Below, piece by piece: positions 1 through 10,785 of a DNA stretch of 64,000 nucleotides. Under the pieces are notes generated by a model. That model saw only the letters and a program-made list of their open reading frames with translations. It did not search any database and was not told the DNA's origin. The translations under genes were made by a program, and so were the position numbers. This DNA is from Salipiger bermudensis (GTDB lineage Bacteria; Pseudomonadota; Alphaproteobacteria; Rhodobacterales; Rhodobacteraceae): assembly GCF_020171625.1 (NCBI RefSeq), contig NZ_JAIUZY010000008.1:150837-214836 (forward strand), given 5' to 3'. Positions within the stretch are counted from its first letter, which is position 1, and the number at the start of each line of letters is the position of its first letter.

Positions 1-1584
<1,584 letters not shown>

Positions 1585-1814
1585 GCTGTCCTCCGGTGAC
1601 TGGTTGGGCGCCTGTATCGCACCGGGACGGGGGAATGCAAAGCCCCCGACCGCTCGGGGCGCAAAGGGTCTTTGCGACGGCCTTGGCAGGGGCCGTGCAG
1701 GCGTGGCGCCGCCGTCAGGGTGCCGGGCCGAGGCTGCCTGCGGTCGGGTTTTCTGTTGTCATTCGCGCGTGTTCCGGTGTCTTTTGCCGCCACTTCGGAA
1801 ACGGAAGGGCCGGG

Positions 1815-2429
1815 ATGGCTTGGAATGCGCATGAGGCGGGGCTGCATCTGACCCCGGGGATGACCGTGGGCCTGCTGGGGGGATCGTTCGATCCGCCGCA
1901 CGCCGGGCACGTGCACATCACCCGCGAGGCGCTGCGCCGCTTCGGGCTCGACCGGGTGGTCTGGCTGGTCAGCCCGGGCAATCCGCTCAAGGCGCACGGG
2001 CCGGCGCCGCTGGCCGAGCGCATCGACGCGGCGCGGCGGATCATGGATCATCCCCGGGTTATCGTGAGCGATGTCGAGCGGCTGCTCGGCACCCGCCACA
2101 CCGCGCGCACGCTGGCGCATCTGCAGGCGCGGTTTCCGGGGGTGAACTTCGTCTGGCTGATGGGCGCCGACAACCTCGCGCAGCTGCATCGCTGGGAGGA
2201 CTGGCGCGAGATCATGGAGCGCGTGCCGGTGGGCGTGCTGGCCCGGCCCGGCTCCCGGATGGCGGCGCGCGGCTCGGTGGCGGCGGATGTCTACCGCCAC
2301 GCGCGGCTGCCGGATCGTGCCGCCGGACAGCTGGCGCGCGCGGTGCCCCCGGCCTGGTGCTTCGTCAACGTACCGTTGGTGAATCTGAGCTCGACCGAGC
2401 TGCGCGGCGCCGCGGGCAGCAAAATGTGA
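1815..2429 (+). CDS. nadD: Nicotinate-nucleotide adenylyltransferase NadD
   Basis: Transfers AMP from ATP to nicotinate mononucleotide in NAD biosynthesis (cytoplasm). The nucleotidyltransferase motif [11 protein letters not shown], with the HxGH-type histidines, lies near residues 20-30. The family C-terminal motif is seen as [10 protein letters not shown] start at ATG 1815 ([11 protein letters not shown], 204 aa), because related rhodobacterial proteins have a short extension before [15 protein letters not shown] 1860 is the minimal alternative. The frame is open further upstream, but that part looks non-coding. dacB follows 58 bases downstream on the same strand. Confidence 0.93.
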   Translation: MAWNAHEAGLHLTPGMTVGLLGGSFDPPHAGHVHITREALRRFGLDRVVWLVSPGNPLKAHGPAPLAERIDAARRIMDHPRVIVSDVERLLGTRHTARTLAHLQARFPGVNFVWLMGADNLAQLHRWEDWREIMERVPVGVLARPGSRMAARGSVAADVYRHARLPDRAAGQLARAVPPAWCFVNVPLVNLSSTELRGAAGSKM

Positions 2430-2487
2430 TCATTTGCTGCGACTCCCCCGCTTGTCGGCGGACAATCGCTGCGGTTACATCGGCGCC

Positions 2488-3987
2488 ATGACTCAAGGCT
2501 TCTCCAGGCGTGCATTCCTGACCTCACTCGCGGCCGCCGGCGCTGGCGCCGCGCTCCCGGCCTGGGCGGATGCGCCCACCGCTTCGCTGCGTCCCGTCGC
2601 CCGCGGCGAAGACGTGCGCCTGCGCACGCTCAAATCCGCCGAAGAACTGATCGAGGCGGCGCGGCTCGACGGGATCGTCGGCTTCGCGGCGATCAACCTC
2701 GCCAACGGCGCGGTGATCGAGCAGCACGACGGCACGACCGGTATGCCGCCTGCGAGCGTGGCCAAGGCGCTCACGGCGTCCTACGCGCTCGACGTGCTCG
2801 GGCCGGACTATCGCTTCCCGACCGAGATCCTCGCCACCGGCCCGGTAAAAGACGGCGTGGTCGAGGGCGATCTGGTTCTGCTTGGCGGCGGTGACCCGAC
2901 GCTCGACACCGACGGTCTCGGCGAGCTTGCGGTGCAGCTCAAGGAGAAGGGCATCACCGGCGTGACGGGCAAGTTCCTCGTCTGCGGCTCGGCCCTGCCG
3001 TTCACCCGCACCATCGACCCCGGCCAGCCGCCGCATCTGGGCTACAGCCCGGCGGTGTCGGGGCTGAACCTGAACTACAATCGCGTGCATTTCGAATGGG
3101 CGAAGGCCGGCGACGGCTATGATATCACGATGGATGCGCCCTCGAACACGCTGCGCCCTGCCGTCCGCATGGCGCGCATGGGCATCGTGTCGCGGCAGGG
3201 GCCGGTCTACACCTACGCCGATGGCGGCGTGAGCGACGAATGGACCGTGGCCCGCGGGGCGCTTGGCGATGGCGGGTCGCGCTGGCTGCCGGTGCGCAAG
3301 CCCGAGCTTTACGCTGGGGAGGTCTTTCAGGCCCTCGCCGAGTTCCGCGGTGTGAAATTGCCGGCGCCGGAGATCGTGCTGGAGCGTCCGGAGGGCGACA
3401 CGCTGGCGCGCCGCGAGAGCGGGAAGCTGGTCCAGATCCTGCATGACATGCTGAAATACTCGACCAACCTCACCGCCGAGATCGTCGGGCAGACGGCCAC
3501 GCGGGTGCGCACCGGCATGGTGACCTCGCTCGAGACCTCGGCGGCGGCGATGAACGCCTGGGCCCGGGAGGAACTGGGGCTCGTGAACGTCGCTCTGGTC
3601 GATCACTCGGGGCTGAGCGGCCTGAGCCGGATCGCGGCGGTCGACATGGCGACGGCGATGAAGGAGGCGCGCACGCGGCTCGAGCTGAAGCCTCTGCTCA
3701 AGAGCTTCCGGATGCGCGGCGAACTGAACGCCGGCGGGGAGGAACATCCGGTCAAGGTGTTGGCCAAGACCGGCACGCTGAACTTCGTCAGCGGACTGTC
3801 GGGCTTTGCCGAGCTGCCGGACGGATCGGAACTGGCCTTCGCGATCTTCTGCGGTGACATTCCGCGCCGCGAGGCGCTCAGCATGGAACAGCGCGAGCGC
3901 CCGGACGGGGCGCGGGCCTGGAATTCCCGCGCCAAGGTTCTGCAATCGCGGCTGATCGAGCGCTGGTCCGTTCTGGTGAGCGCCTGA
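2488..3987 (+). CDS. dacB: D-alanyl-D-alanine carboxypeptidase/endopeptidase (peptidase S13, PBP4 type)
   Basis: Periplasmic penicillin-binding protein that trims or cleaves peptidoglycan cross-links. Serine-peptidase motifs are complete: SVAK (Ser90, Lys93), STN (YSTNLTAE) and KTG (LAKTGTLNFVSG). The N-terminus SRRAFLTSLAAAGAGAA followed by AWA suggests a twin-arginine (Tat) signal peptide, which is unusual for PBP4 and would imply export of a folded protein. At 499 aa the length fits the S13 family. Start ATG 2488 is chosen because it directly precedes the signal peptide; an in-frame upstream start at 2434 adds a non-signal stretch. Confidence 0.93.
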   Translation: MTQGFSRRAFLTSLAAAGAGAALPAWADAPTASLRPVARGEDVRLRTLKSAEELIEAARLDGIVGFAAINLANGAVIEQHDGTTGMPPASVAKALTASYALDVLGPDYRFPTEILATGPVKDGVVEGDLVLLGGGDPTLDTDGLGELAVQLKEKGITGVTGKFLVCGSALPFTRTIDPGQPPHLGYSPAVSGLNLNYNRVHFEWAKAGDGYDITMDAPSNTLRPAVRMARMGIVSRQGPVYTYADGGVSDEWTVARGALGDGGSRWLPVRKPELYAGEVFQALAEFRGVKLPAPEIVLERPEGDTLARRESGKLVQILHDMLKYSTNLTAEIVGQTATRVRTGMVTSLETSAAAMNAWAREELGLVNVALVDHSGLSGLSRIAAVDMATAMKEARTRLELKPLLKSFRMRGELNAGGEEHPVKVLAKTGTLNFVSGLSGFAELPDGSELAFAIFCGDIPRREALSMEQRERPDGARAWNSRAKVLQSRLIERWSVLVSA

Positions 3988-4053
3988 GGTCTTGCTGGCC
4001 GTCCGAGGGCGGCGGGCTAGACGGTCAGAGGTGGTTTACCCTCGTGGCGGGCC

Positions 4054-4155
4054 TCAGAACCCGGCCACGAACCATGCCGAAATCCCGGAGGCCCCGAGGA
4101 TCGGTAGCAGGCAGAGAATGGCGGCCCCCAGCAGGGTAAGGCGAATGCGGGTCAT
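4054..4155 (-). CDS. Predicted 33-residue membrane peptide
   Basis: A short frame starting ATG at 4155: MTRIRLTLLGAAILCLLPIL then GASGISAWFVAGF. It has two basic residues and then an almost continuous hydrophobic stretch, so one membrane helix is expected. A Shine-Dalgarno-like GGGAG lies about 9 bases before the ATG. It stands alone between dacB and the TerB-like gene, in the same direction as the latter. No family is recognised. It could be a chance frame; support is the ribosome site plus composition only. Confidence 0.42.
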   Translation of the reverse strand: MTRIRLTLLGAAILCLLPILGASGISAWFVAGF

Positions 4156-4319
4156 GGAATGCTCCCGGTTCAAAAAGGCGTGTGAAACAAACGAACGGCG
4201 ATAATTGCCACGTTTCAGACTGCCCGATGCGGGAGATTATGTAGAGTTTTTCAAGCCGAGAGCGCGTGCGGTCGGCGCATCTCTGCCCCGGTGTGGGGGG
4301 ATGCGCCGAAGCTTCGCCG

Positions 4320-4745
4320 TCAGGCGGGGAGGTGCCGGGCGCGGGCGCCGCGCTCGATCGCTGCGGCGTGCAGGCGATCTATATCGAGCTCGTAGCGGAT
4401 TTCTTCCAGCAAGCGCAGCTCTTCCTCGCGCAAGGTGCCATCGGCGGCGGCCACGTCGCAGGCCAGCGCATAGGCGGTCTCGAACAGGCGCTCGGGCAGG
4501 TTGTCGCGGATCAGGCCGAACAGCGCATCGAGCCCGTCTTCCTGATCGAAGAGCTGGAACACGAGGTCGGACATGTTGCGGATGCGGTCGATATCGTACT
4601 CTGCGAAGATCGGCAGCAGGTTGACCGAGGACTCGATCTTCACGAGTTCCGCGGTGCGGATGTTCTGGTCCGATGCCGAGACGGCGATCATCACGGCGAC
4701 GAGACAGTCCTGGGACGTCAGCGGGTGCGGGGTGGCTTCGTTCAC
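4320..4745 (-). CDS. TerB-like (tellurite resistance TerB family) protein
   Basis: A 141-aa soluble alpha-helical protein of the TerB/DjlA-N type. The family signatures are the early CLVAVMIAVSASDQNIRTAE and the later ACDVAAADGTLREEELRLLEE, two related helix-loop segments carrying acidic metal-binding positions. Roles assigned to the family (tellurite and stress responses, metal sensing) are general and not proven for single-gene copies such as this one. No other ter gene is nearby. It is divergent from lysK, separated by about 150 bases. Confidence 0.85.
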   Translation of the reverse strand: MNEATPHPLTSQDCLVAVMIAVSASDQNIRTAELVKIESSVNLLPIFAEYDIDRIRNMSDLVFQLFDQEDGLDALFGLIRDNLPERLFETAYALACDVAAADGTLREEELRLLEEIRYELDIDRLHAAAIERGARARHLPA

Positions 4746-4822
4746 GGCTGCTCTTTCTTCGGTTGACCCTTTGGCGTCAATTTATTGACCGCGCCCCCTG
4801 TCTGCAATAGGAGGCGGGCGCA

Positions 4823-4848
4823 ACCGCCACGGACTCACCGTGGGCGGT
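4823..4848. promoter_or_regulatory. Hairpin in the lysK leader region
   Basis: Inverted repeat ACCGCC-ACGG / CCGT-GGGCGGT (one bulged base) with a short loop, 49 bases upstream of the lysK start. No T-run follows, so it is not a standard terminator. It may be part of the 5' untranslated region; function is unknown. Confidence 0.3.
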
Positions 4849-4896
4849 CCTTCCCCCGTGTTGCCAAATCACACGCGATCCAATGGAGTGTTTCAG

Positions 4897-6474
4897 ATGT
4901 CCGATCTGCGCGAAGCCGCGATGAGTTCGAAGGCCTGGCCCTTTGAAGAGGCGCGCCGCGTCCTGAAACGCTACGAGAAAAAGCCGCCCGAGAAGGGCTT
5001 CGTGCTGTTCGAAACCGGCTACGGCCCCTCGGGCCTGCCGCATATCGGCACCTTCGGCGAGGTCGCGCGCACCACGATGATCCGCCGCGCCTTCGAGCTG
5101 ATCTCGGACATCCCGACCCGGCTGATCTGCTTCTCCGACGACATGGACGGGATGCGCAAGGTGCCCGAGAACGTGCCGAACCAAGAGCTGCTGCAGGCCA
5201 ACCTGCAGCGCCCGCTGACCGCGGTGCCGGACCCGTTCGAGGAATACGAGAGCTTCGGCCACCACAACAACGCCATGCTGCGGCGTTTCCTCGACACGTT
5301 CGGGTTCGAGTACGAGTTCTACTCGGCCACCGATTTCTACAAGAGCGGCAAGTTCGACGAGATCCTGCTGCGCTGCGTCGAGAATTATGACGACCTGATG
5401 GCGATCATGCTGAAATCGCTCCGCGACGAGCGCCAGCAGACCTATTCGATCTTCCTGCCGATCCACCCCGAGACCGGCCGGGTGCTCTATGTGCCGGTGA
5501 AGCATGTCGACCCCAAGGACGGCACCATCACCTTCGACGACGATGACGGCAAGGAATGGACCCTGCCGGTCACCGGCGGCAACGTGAAGCTGCAGTGGAA
5601 GCCGGATTTCGGCGCCCGCTGGGCCGCCCTCGGTGTCGATTTCGAGATGTACGGCAAGGACCACTCGACCAACACGCCGATCTATGACGGCATCTGCCGG
5701 ACCCTCGGCGTGCGCGCGCCCGAGCACTTCACCTACGAGCTGTTCCTCGACGATCAGGGCCAGAAGATCTCGAAGTCGAAGGGCAACGGCCTGTCGATCG
5801 ACGAGTGGCTGACCTACGCCTCGACCGAGTCGCTGTCGTATTTCATGTACCAGAAGCCCAAGACCGCGAAGCGGCTGTGGTGGGACGTGATCCCCAAGGC
5901 GGTGGACGAGTATCACCAGCAGCTTCGGGCCTTCCCGGGGCAGGATGCCAAGGCGCAGCTCAACAACCCGGTGTGGCACATCCACGGCGGCAACGTGCCC
6001 GAGTCGAAGATGGTGGTGCCGTTCTCGATGCTGCTCAACCTCGCCTCGGCCGCCGGTGCCGAGGACAAGGAGACCATGTGGGGCTTCATCCGCCGCTACG
6101 CTCCCGAGGCGACCCCGCAGAGCCACCCCGATCTCGATCAGGCAGCCGGGTTCGCGGTGCGCTACTACGACGATTTCGTGAAGCCCACCAAGCAGTTCCG
6201 CGCCCCCGACGAGAAGGAGCGGGCGGCGATGGAGGACCTTGCGGGCCGTCTGCGCGGCTATGATGGCGAGGTCTCGGACGAGGCGCTGCAGACGCTGGTC
6301 TTCGCGGTCGGCAAGGAGCACGGCTTCGAGAACCTGCGCGACTGGTTCAAGGCGCTGTACGAGGTGCTGCTGGGCCAGAGCCAAGGGCCGCGCTTCGGCG
6401 GCTTCGTCGCGCTCTACGGCGTCGACGAGACCGTGGCGCTGATCGAGAAGGGCCTCGCGGGCGAGCTCGGCTGA
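4897..6474 (+). CDS. lysK: Lysine--tRNA ligase, class I
   Basis: Charges tRNA-Lys with lysine. This is the class I (archaeal-type) enzyme, not the class II LysS of most bacteria; class I LysRS is common in Alphaproteobacteria. The Rossmann-fold HIGH motif appears as [10 protein letters not shown] and the KMSKS loop as ISKSKGNG. At 525 aa it matches the family. Start ATG 4897 ([16 protein letters not shown]) is preceded by GGAG about 8 bases upstream; the longer frame beginning at 4840 has no ribosome site. No second lysS is present in the window. Confidence 0.96.
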   Translation: MSDLREAAMSSKAWPFEEARRVLKRYEKKPPEKGFVLFETGYGPSGLPHIGTFGEVARTTMIRRAFELISDIPTRLICFSDDMDGMRKVPENVPNQELLQANLQRPLTAVPDPFEEYESFGHHNNAMLRRFLDTFGFEYEFYSATDFYKSGKFDEILLRCVENYDDLMAIMLKSLRDERQQTYSIFLPIHPETGRVLYVPVKHVDPKDGTITFDDDDGKEWTLPVTGGNVKLQWKPDFGARWAALGVDFEMYGKDHSTNTPIYDGICRTLGVRAPEHFTYELFLDDQGQKISKSKGNGLSIDEWLTYASTESLSYFMYQKPKTAKRLWWDVIPKAVDEYHQQLRAFPGQDAKAQLNNPVWHIHGGNVPESKMVVPFSMLLNLASAAGAEDKETMWGFIRRYAPEATPQSHPDLDQAAGFAVRYYDDFVKPTKQFRAPDEKERAAMEDLAGRLRGYDGEVSDEALQTLVFAVGKEHGFENLRDWFKALYEVLLGQSQGPRFGGFVALYGVDETVALIEKGLAGELG

Positions 6475-6532
6475 GGCCGGTTTTGACCGCCTGACCGCTT
6501 GCGCTACCTCTTTGTCAGGAGGAGGTGGCGTG

Positions 6533-6937
6533 ATGCGGACATGGGTAATGAACCTGATCGTGGGGCTGGCGCTCGCCGGGCCCGCGATCGCACAGGACAA
6601 CGCCGAGATAGAAGGCGTCATCCGCCAGCAGCTCGACGCCTTCGACGCTGGAGACGTCGAGACGGCGTGGGGTTTTGCCAGCCCCGAGATCCAGCGCCTG
6701 TTCGGCAATCCCGAGAATTTCGGCCGCATGGTCGAGCGCGGCTATCCCATGGTCTGGGCGCCCGGCGAGGTGCGCTTCGGGGCGCTGTCGGAAAGCGATG
6801 GCGGGCTGTGGCAGACGGTGATCGTGCAGGATGCCGAGGGCGCGCTGCACGCGCTGCAATACCAGGTGGAGCAGATCGACGGAGACTGGCGCATCGCCGG
6901 TGTGCGGTTCGCGCCAGTGCCTGAGGTCTCGGCCTAG
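6533..6937 (+). CDS. Secreted DUF4864 domain protein
   Basis: A 134-aa exported protein. Signal peptide MRTWVMNLIVGLALAGPAIA with predicted cleavage after AIA, then a small domain (QLDAFDAGDVETAWGFASPE ... DGDWRIAGVRF) that matches the NTF2-like DUF4864 pattern common in Rhodobacterales. Function unknown. A strong Shine-Dalgarno AGGAGGAGG at 6518-6526 places the start at ATG 6533. It is 58 bases after lysK and may be co-transcribed with it. Confidence 0.8.
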   Translation: MRTWVMNLIVGLALAGPAIAQDNAEIEGVIRQQLDAFDAGDVETAWGFASPEIQRLFGNPENFGRMVERGYPMVWAPGEVRFGALSESDGGLWQTVIVQDAEGALHALQYQVEQIDGDWRIAGVRFAPVPEVSA

Positions 6938-7128
6938 ATTTGCCCCCTTGATCGGCCTCCTGACCGCGGCCTGCGGGCCGGGTGTTGCCGTTGCGCCGCG
7001 GCCGAGTTGCGGCGCGGTGGCCGGAGATCCTCTTAACGCCTCGAGATTATCTGCAGTTTGCGCGGGATGTTACGCCGCCCGCGCGGCGGCGATCCCCTGC
7101 ACCCTGCGGGCAACAGAGGATCGAACGG

Positions 7129-9410
7129 ATGAACAAGGCGGTAACCGATGGCGTGGTCTTCATGCCGACACCCTTCTCGGACGGGCTGGATATGTGGTCG
7201 CGCGGCGACGGGACGCCGGGCTCGGACACTTATGACGGCGTCGCCTCGGCCGCCTTCGTGCCGGCGGACGCGGATTTCTCCGGCTGTCTCGAGATCCTCA
7301 AGACCGACGCCACGCAGCGCCTGCGCTACATGGGCGACACAGCGATCCTGCCGGGCTGCTACCTGCGCGTGACGGCACGGGTCAAGGCGATCTCCGGCGC
7401 GATGCCGGCGGTGCGCATCGCCGCTTGGGCCGGGCGCGATAACGGCGCGGAGGTGACGGGCCTGACCGTCACCGGCCCGATGGTGCAGCTCACCAGCTAT
7501 GGCGCGGTGGTCGAGGTCTCGGCGATCGTGGGCGTGGGCAATCGCGCCGGTGTCGACATGGTCTGGGGCGCCGAGCCGGACCTTGGCCATTTCGGGCTCG
7601 ACCTCACCGGGCCGAACGGTGGCGTGGTGCGGATCGATGACATCGTGATCGAGGATGTCACCGCGGTCTTCCTGCGCAGTCTGATGAACCGGGTCGACGT
7701 GCGCGACTATGGCGCCATCGGCGATGGCAGCACCGATGACAGCGCCGCCTTCGAGGCCGCCGACGCGGCGGCGAACGGGCGCCGGGTGCTGGTCTCGGCG
7801 GGCACCTACCGGCTGGCGAGCTCGGTGACCTTCGAGAACCACGTGGAATTCGAGGGTCGCGTGACGATGCCCGACGCGGCGATCCTGTCGCTGACCAAGG
7901 ATTTCGAGCTCTCCAGTTACGTCGATGCCTTCGGCGGGGACGAGGAGACGGCGCTGAAGAAGGGGCTTCAGTCGCTGCTCAACAACGCCGATCACGAGAG
8001 CTTCGATCTTTCGGGGCGCCGGGTGTCGCTCTCGGCCCGATCGATGTGCGTGCCGCGGTCAACACCCGCGACAGCTATGCCCAGCGGCGGGTGCTGCGCA
8101 ACGGCCAGCTCCGCGCCGAGACCGGCACCGGTTGGGACAGCAGTACCGTCACCAGCCAGGCCACCTACTCGGCGGCGAACCAGTGGCAGCTAACCGGCGT
8201 GAGCAACATCGCCAATATCGAGATCGGCAGTCTGGTCGAGGCCGCGGGCGTGGGCCGCGAGATCTACGTCACGGAGGTCAATGTCGGGGCCCAGACCCTG
8301 ACCCTGTCGCAGCCGCTTTCGGACGCGGTGGGCACCCAGACCTACACCTTCACGCGCTTTCGCTACCTGCTCGATTTCAGCGGCTTCAGCCGGCTCGACA
8401 AGTTCGAGATCGAGGACGTGGAGTTCCAGTGCAACGAGATCTGCAGCGGCGTGATGCTGCCGCCCACCGGGGTGGTCAACGTGATCCGCAACTGCGTCTT
8501 CAACCGCCCCCGGGATCGCGGCATCACCTCGATCGGCGAAGGCTGTCAGGGGATGCTGATCGACTACAACCAGTTCAACAGCGCCGAGGGCGGGCTGACC
8601 ACGCAGAACCGCCGCTCGGTGGCGATCAACACCAACGCCAATGACGTCAAGATCCGCAACAACCGCGCCTCGCAATTCCGGCATTTCGCGGTGGTCTCGG
8701 GCGGCAACGGGGTGATCGCCAACAACCACTTCTTTCAGGGCGACACAAGCGGCATCCGCAGCGCGGGCATCGTGCTGTGTTTGAAGAACACCAACACCAC
8801 CGTGTCGGGCAACTATGTCGACAACTGCTTCATCGAGTGGACCAACGAGCGCGATCCCGAGCCGGATTTCGTTTCCGGCTTTGGCTTCTCGGGCCTGTCG
8901 GTGACCAACAACGTGTTCCTGTGCTCGGACATGTCGGCGCAGTTCTCGTTCCTCATCGTGAAGCCCTACGGCCAGAACCACCGGGTCAACGGCATGAACG
9001 TCTCGGGCAACCTGTTCCGGTCCTCGGGCGGCACCATCGACCGGGTCGACCGGGTGGACACGTCGTTTGCCGGGCTGAACCTTGGGGCGATGCGCAACAT
9101 CCATTTCACCAACAACACCTATCTCAACGTCAGCAACGGGGTCGAGAACCCGCTGCTCCTGAGACATGCGCAGAACACCCACGCACAGACATGGGTGATC
9201 GACACCGACAACCGGCTGCCGTTCGGGGGCTACACGCTGCAGGTCGAGAGCCTCGTGCTCAGCTCGCGTCCGCGCGTCACCAGCAATGTCAGCCTGTTCG
9301 CCACGCCCTACACCTCGGTGCGCGAGGGCGGGGGGCAGGATCAGGTGCATGCAATCTGGCCCGAGCCGGTGCGCGGCGATGTCACGCTGCGGGTGCGCAT
9401 GGACAGCTGA
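7129..9410 (+). pseudogene. Beta-helix (pectate-lyase-3 / GH28-related) protein, broken by a one-base deletion
   Basis: Two overlapping frames together encode one protein of about 760 residues. The N-terminal part (7129 to about 8034) ends with a Pectate_lyase_3 entry motif, VDVRDYGAIGDGSTDDSAAF. The C-terminal part (about 8037-9410) is a right-handed beta-helix rich in Asn ladders (VKIRNNRASQF, VIANNHFF, NNTYLNVSNG). The junction reads ctcggcccgatc; one extra G (TCG GGC CCG ATC) would join SLSGP to IDVRAAVNTRD without loss. So the gene is either a recent pseudogene or an assembly error in a G run. Related Roseobacter proteins are annotated as glycosyl hydrolase family 28-related. A link to the gene-transfer-agent head spike of Rhodobacter is possible, but I cannot test it. 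Confidence 0.75.
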
Positions 9411-9467
9411 GCGGCGCGCGGCTCTGCAAGGCGGCCGGTGACCATGGGGGTGCCGGCCGTTTGCGTG

Positions 9468-9926
9468 TCAGCCTGCGAGATCTTCAGGGGTGAGCACGAA
9501 GGCCTTGCCGAAGCCGCCGTTGAGCAGGCCGCGGCGGATCTCGAAGCGCAGCAGCGAGAAATCCGCGAAGCCGATATAGAGCTTCGCCTTGGGCTGGAGG
9601 GTCAGGTAATGCGCCGCTAGGTCCGCGTGCCCGGCCTCGCCGTGGCGGATGAACCGCGCGCTGGCCTGAAGGCTCAGGCGCGGATGGGTGAGCGGGTCGC
9701 CCTTGGGGCCGGGCTCGCCCAACAGCAGCGCACAGGCCGGGTCGGCCTTGAGCGCAGTGGCGTGAAAGGCAAGGTCGGAGACGAGGCTCAGCGGCAGCCC
9801 ATCGGGGCCGGGCACTACCGATACCCGGCTGATCATCGGTGTGCGGGTCTCGGGATCTGTCACGCCGAGCGCCGCGAAGCGGGCGGTTGCGATCAACTCG
9901 CGGGCAAGGGCGGCGGGCCTCGTCAT
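9468..9926 (-). CDS. HugZ / pyridoxamine 5'-phosphate oxidase-like protein, probable 5' frameshift
   Basis: 152 readable residues of a split-barrel, PNPOx-like fold of the HugZ type (motifs MISRVSVVPGPDGLPLSLVS, CALLLGEPGPKGDPLTHPRL, LYIGFADFSLLRFE). Relatives bind flavin or heme; HugZ itself degrades heme in Helicobacter. The natural N-terminus appears to lie at ATG 9951 in another frame (MTDPIRPTDDEAR). Removing one C near 9909-9914 (minus strand GAGGCCCGCCGCCCTT) would join it to ALARELIATARFAALG. The start at 9926 (MTRPAALARELI) lacks a ribosome site and may be a by-product of the shift. Treat the 5' end as uncertain. Confidence 0.75.
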   Translation of the reverse strand: MTRPAALARELIATARFAALGVTDPETRTPMISRVSVVPGPDGLPLSLVSDLAFHATALKADPACALLLGEPGPKGDPLTHPRLSLQASARFIRHGEAGHADLAAHYLTLQPKAKLYIGFADFSLLRFEIRRGLLNGGFGKAFVLTPEDLAG

Positions 9927-9992
9927 CGGTGGGGCGGATCGGGTCTGTCATGGCGGGGAGACTAGCGCGGGGCCGCGGCGGGCGGAAGTGGC

Positions 9993-10664
9993 TCAGAACT
10001 CTGCCCAAAGGCCGAAGGTGAGCCCCATGGAGGTATCGCCGAGCAGCCCGTAGCTGCCGCCTACTTGGGTTTTCAGCCGCTTGGTGAGCGGCTGCACGAG
10101 GGTCGGCTCGATGCGGATGAAGGCCGGGTCGCCGAACTGCTGCCCGGTCTGGAACTGGACGATGAGCTTGCGCTCTTCCCAGAGCGTCAGGCCCCATGTG
10201 AGGTCGAGCTTGTAATCCGTCTCACCGCTGCCGAGCGAGATCTCCGCCAGCCCGTCGGCGGAGAGCCAGCCGTGTCCCAGCCCGAGGCCCAGCGAGAGCC
10301 CCGGGCGCAGCACCGCGTTGCCCTCGATCTGGCCCAGCCCCAGTTCGGCGGCGAGCTTCAGGCGGCGCTCGGCCCGCCCGAGCGGCATCCGGGCGAAGGC
10401 CACGTCCTTGCCCCCGCCCGAGATCGCCCGGCCCAGATCGAGCCCGACGGTCAGCCGCTCGGTCAGTCCGTACTCGACATAGAGCGTGTAGTATTCCCCG
10501 GTCGGCTCGTACGAGGTCCAGGTGGTGGTGTCCTGCGGCCAGGACAGCCGGGCGAGGCTGCTGAGAAACAGGCTGCCTTCCTCGCGCGGCCAGGCGCCGG
10601 CAGAGGCGGTTCCGGCCAGCCCTGCCAGCGCCACGGCCAGTCGCAGCCCCCTGATCATCGCCAT
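9993..10664 (-). CDS. Predicted outer-membrane beta-barrel protein
   Basis: 223 aa. Signal peptide MIRGLRLAVALAGLAGTASA, then alternating amphipathic strands typical of a barrel (YYTLYVEYGLTERLTVGLDL, LGLGQIEGNAVLRPGLSLGL, KLIVQFQTGQQF) and a C-terminal aromatic residue (GLWAEF), as required by the BAM complex. No named family is recognised. The start may be ATG 10664 or 10658. A perfect CtrA-type site lies 43 bases upstream, between this gene and the divergent ParA gene. Confidence 0.7.
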   Translation of the reverse strand: MAMIRGLRLAVALAGLAGTASAGAWPREEGSLFLSSLARLSWPQDTTTWTSYEPTGEYYTLYVEYGLTERLTVGLDLGRAISGGGKDVAFARMPLGRAERRLKLAAELGLGQIEGNAVLRPGLSLGLGLGHGWLSADGLAEISLGSGETDYKLDLTWGLTLWEERKLIVQFQTGQQFGDPAFIRIEPTLVQPLTKRLKTQVGGSYGLLGDTSMGLTFGLWAEF

Positions 10665-10706
10665 CGCGCTTTTCCCTTGCCACCGGAAAACCTTGCGTCC
10701 AGCGTG

Positions 10707-10722
10707 GTTAACGCGCCGTTAA
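10707..10722 (-). promoter_or_regulatory. Putative CtrA binding site
   Basis: On the minus strand the sequence is TTAA-CGGCGCG-TTAAC, a full match to the CtrA consensus TTAA-N7-TTAAC. It sits between the outer-membrane protein gene (43 bases away) and the ParA-like gene (64 bases away). CtrA is the conserved alphaproteobacterial cell-cycle and motility regulator. Binding is inferred from sequence only. Confidence 0.5.
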
Positions 10723-10785
10723 GCGGCGCTTTACCGGTGGCGGCATTCGCCTATGCTGCAGGTGCAGAACCGCGAGGGGGATGGA

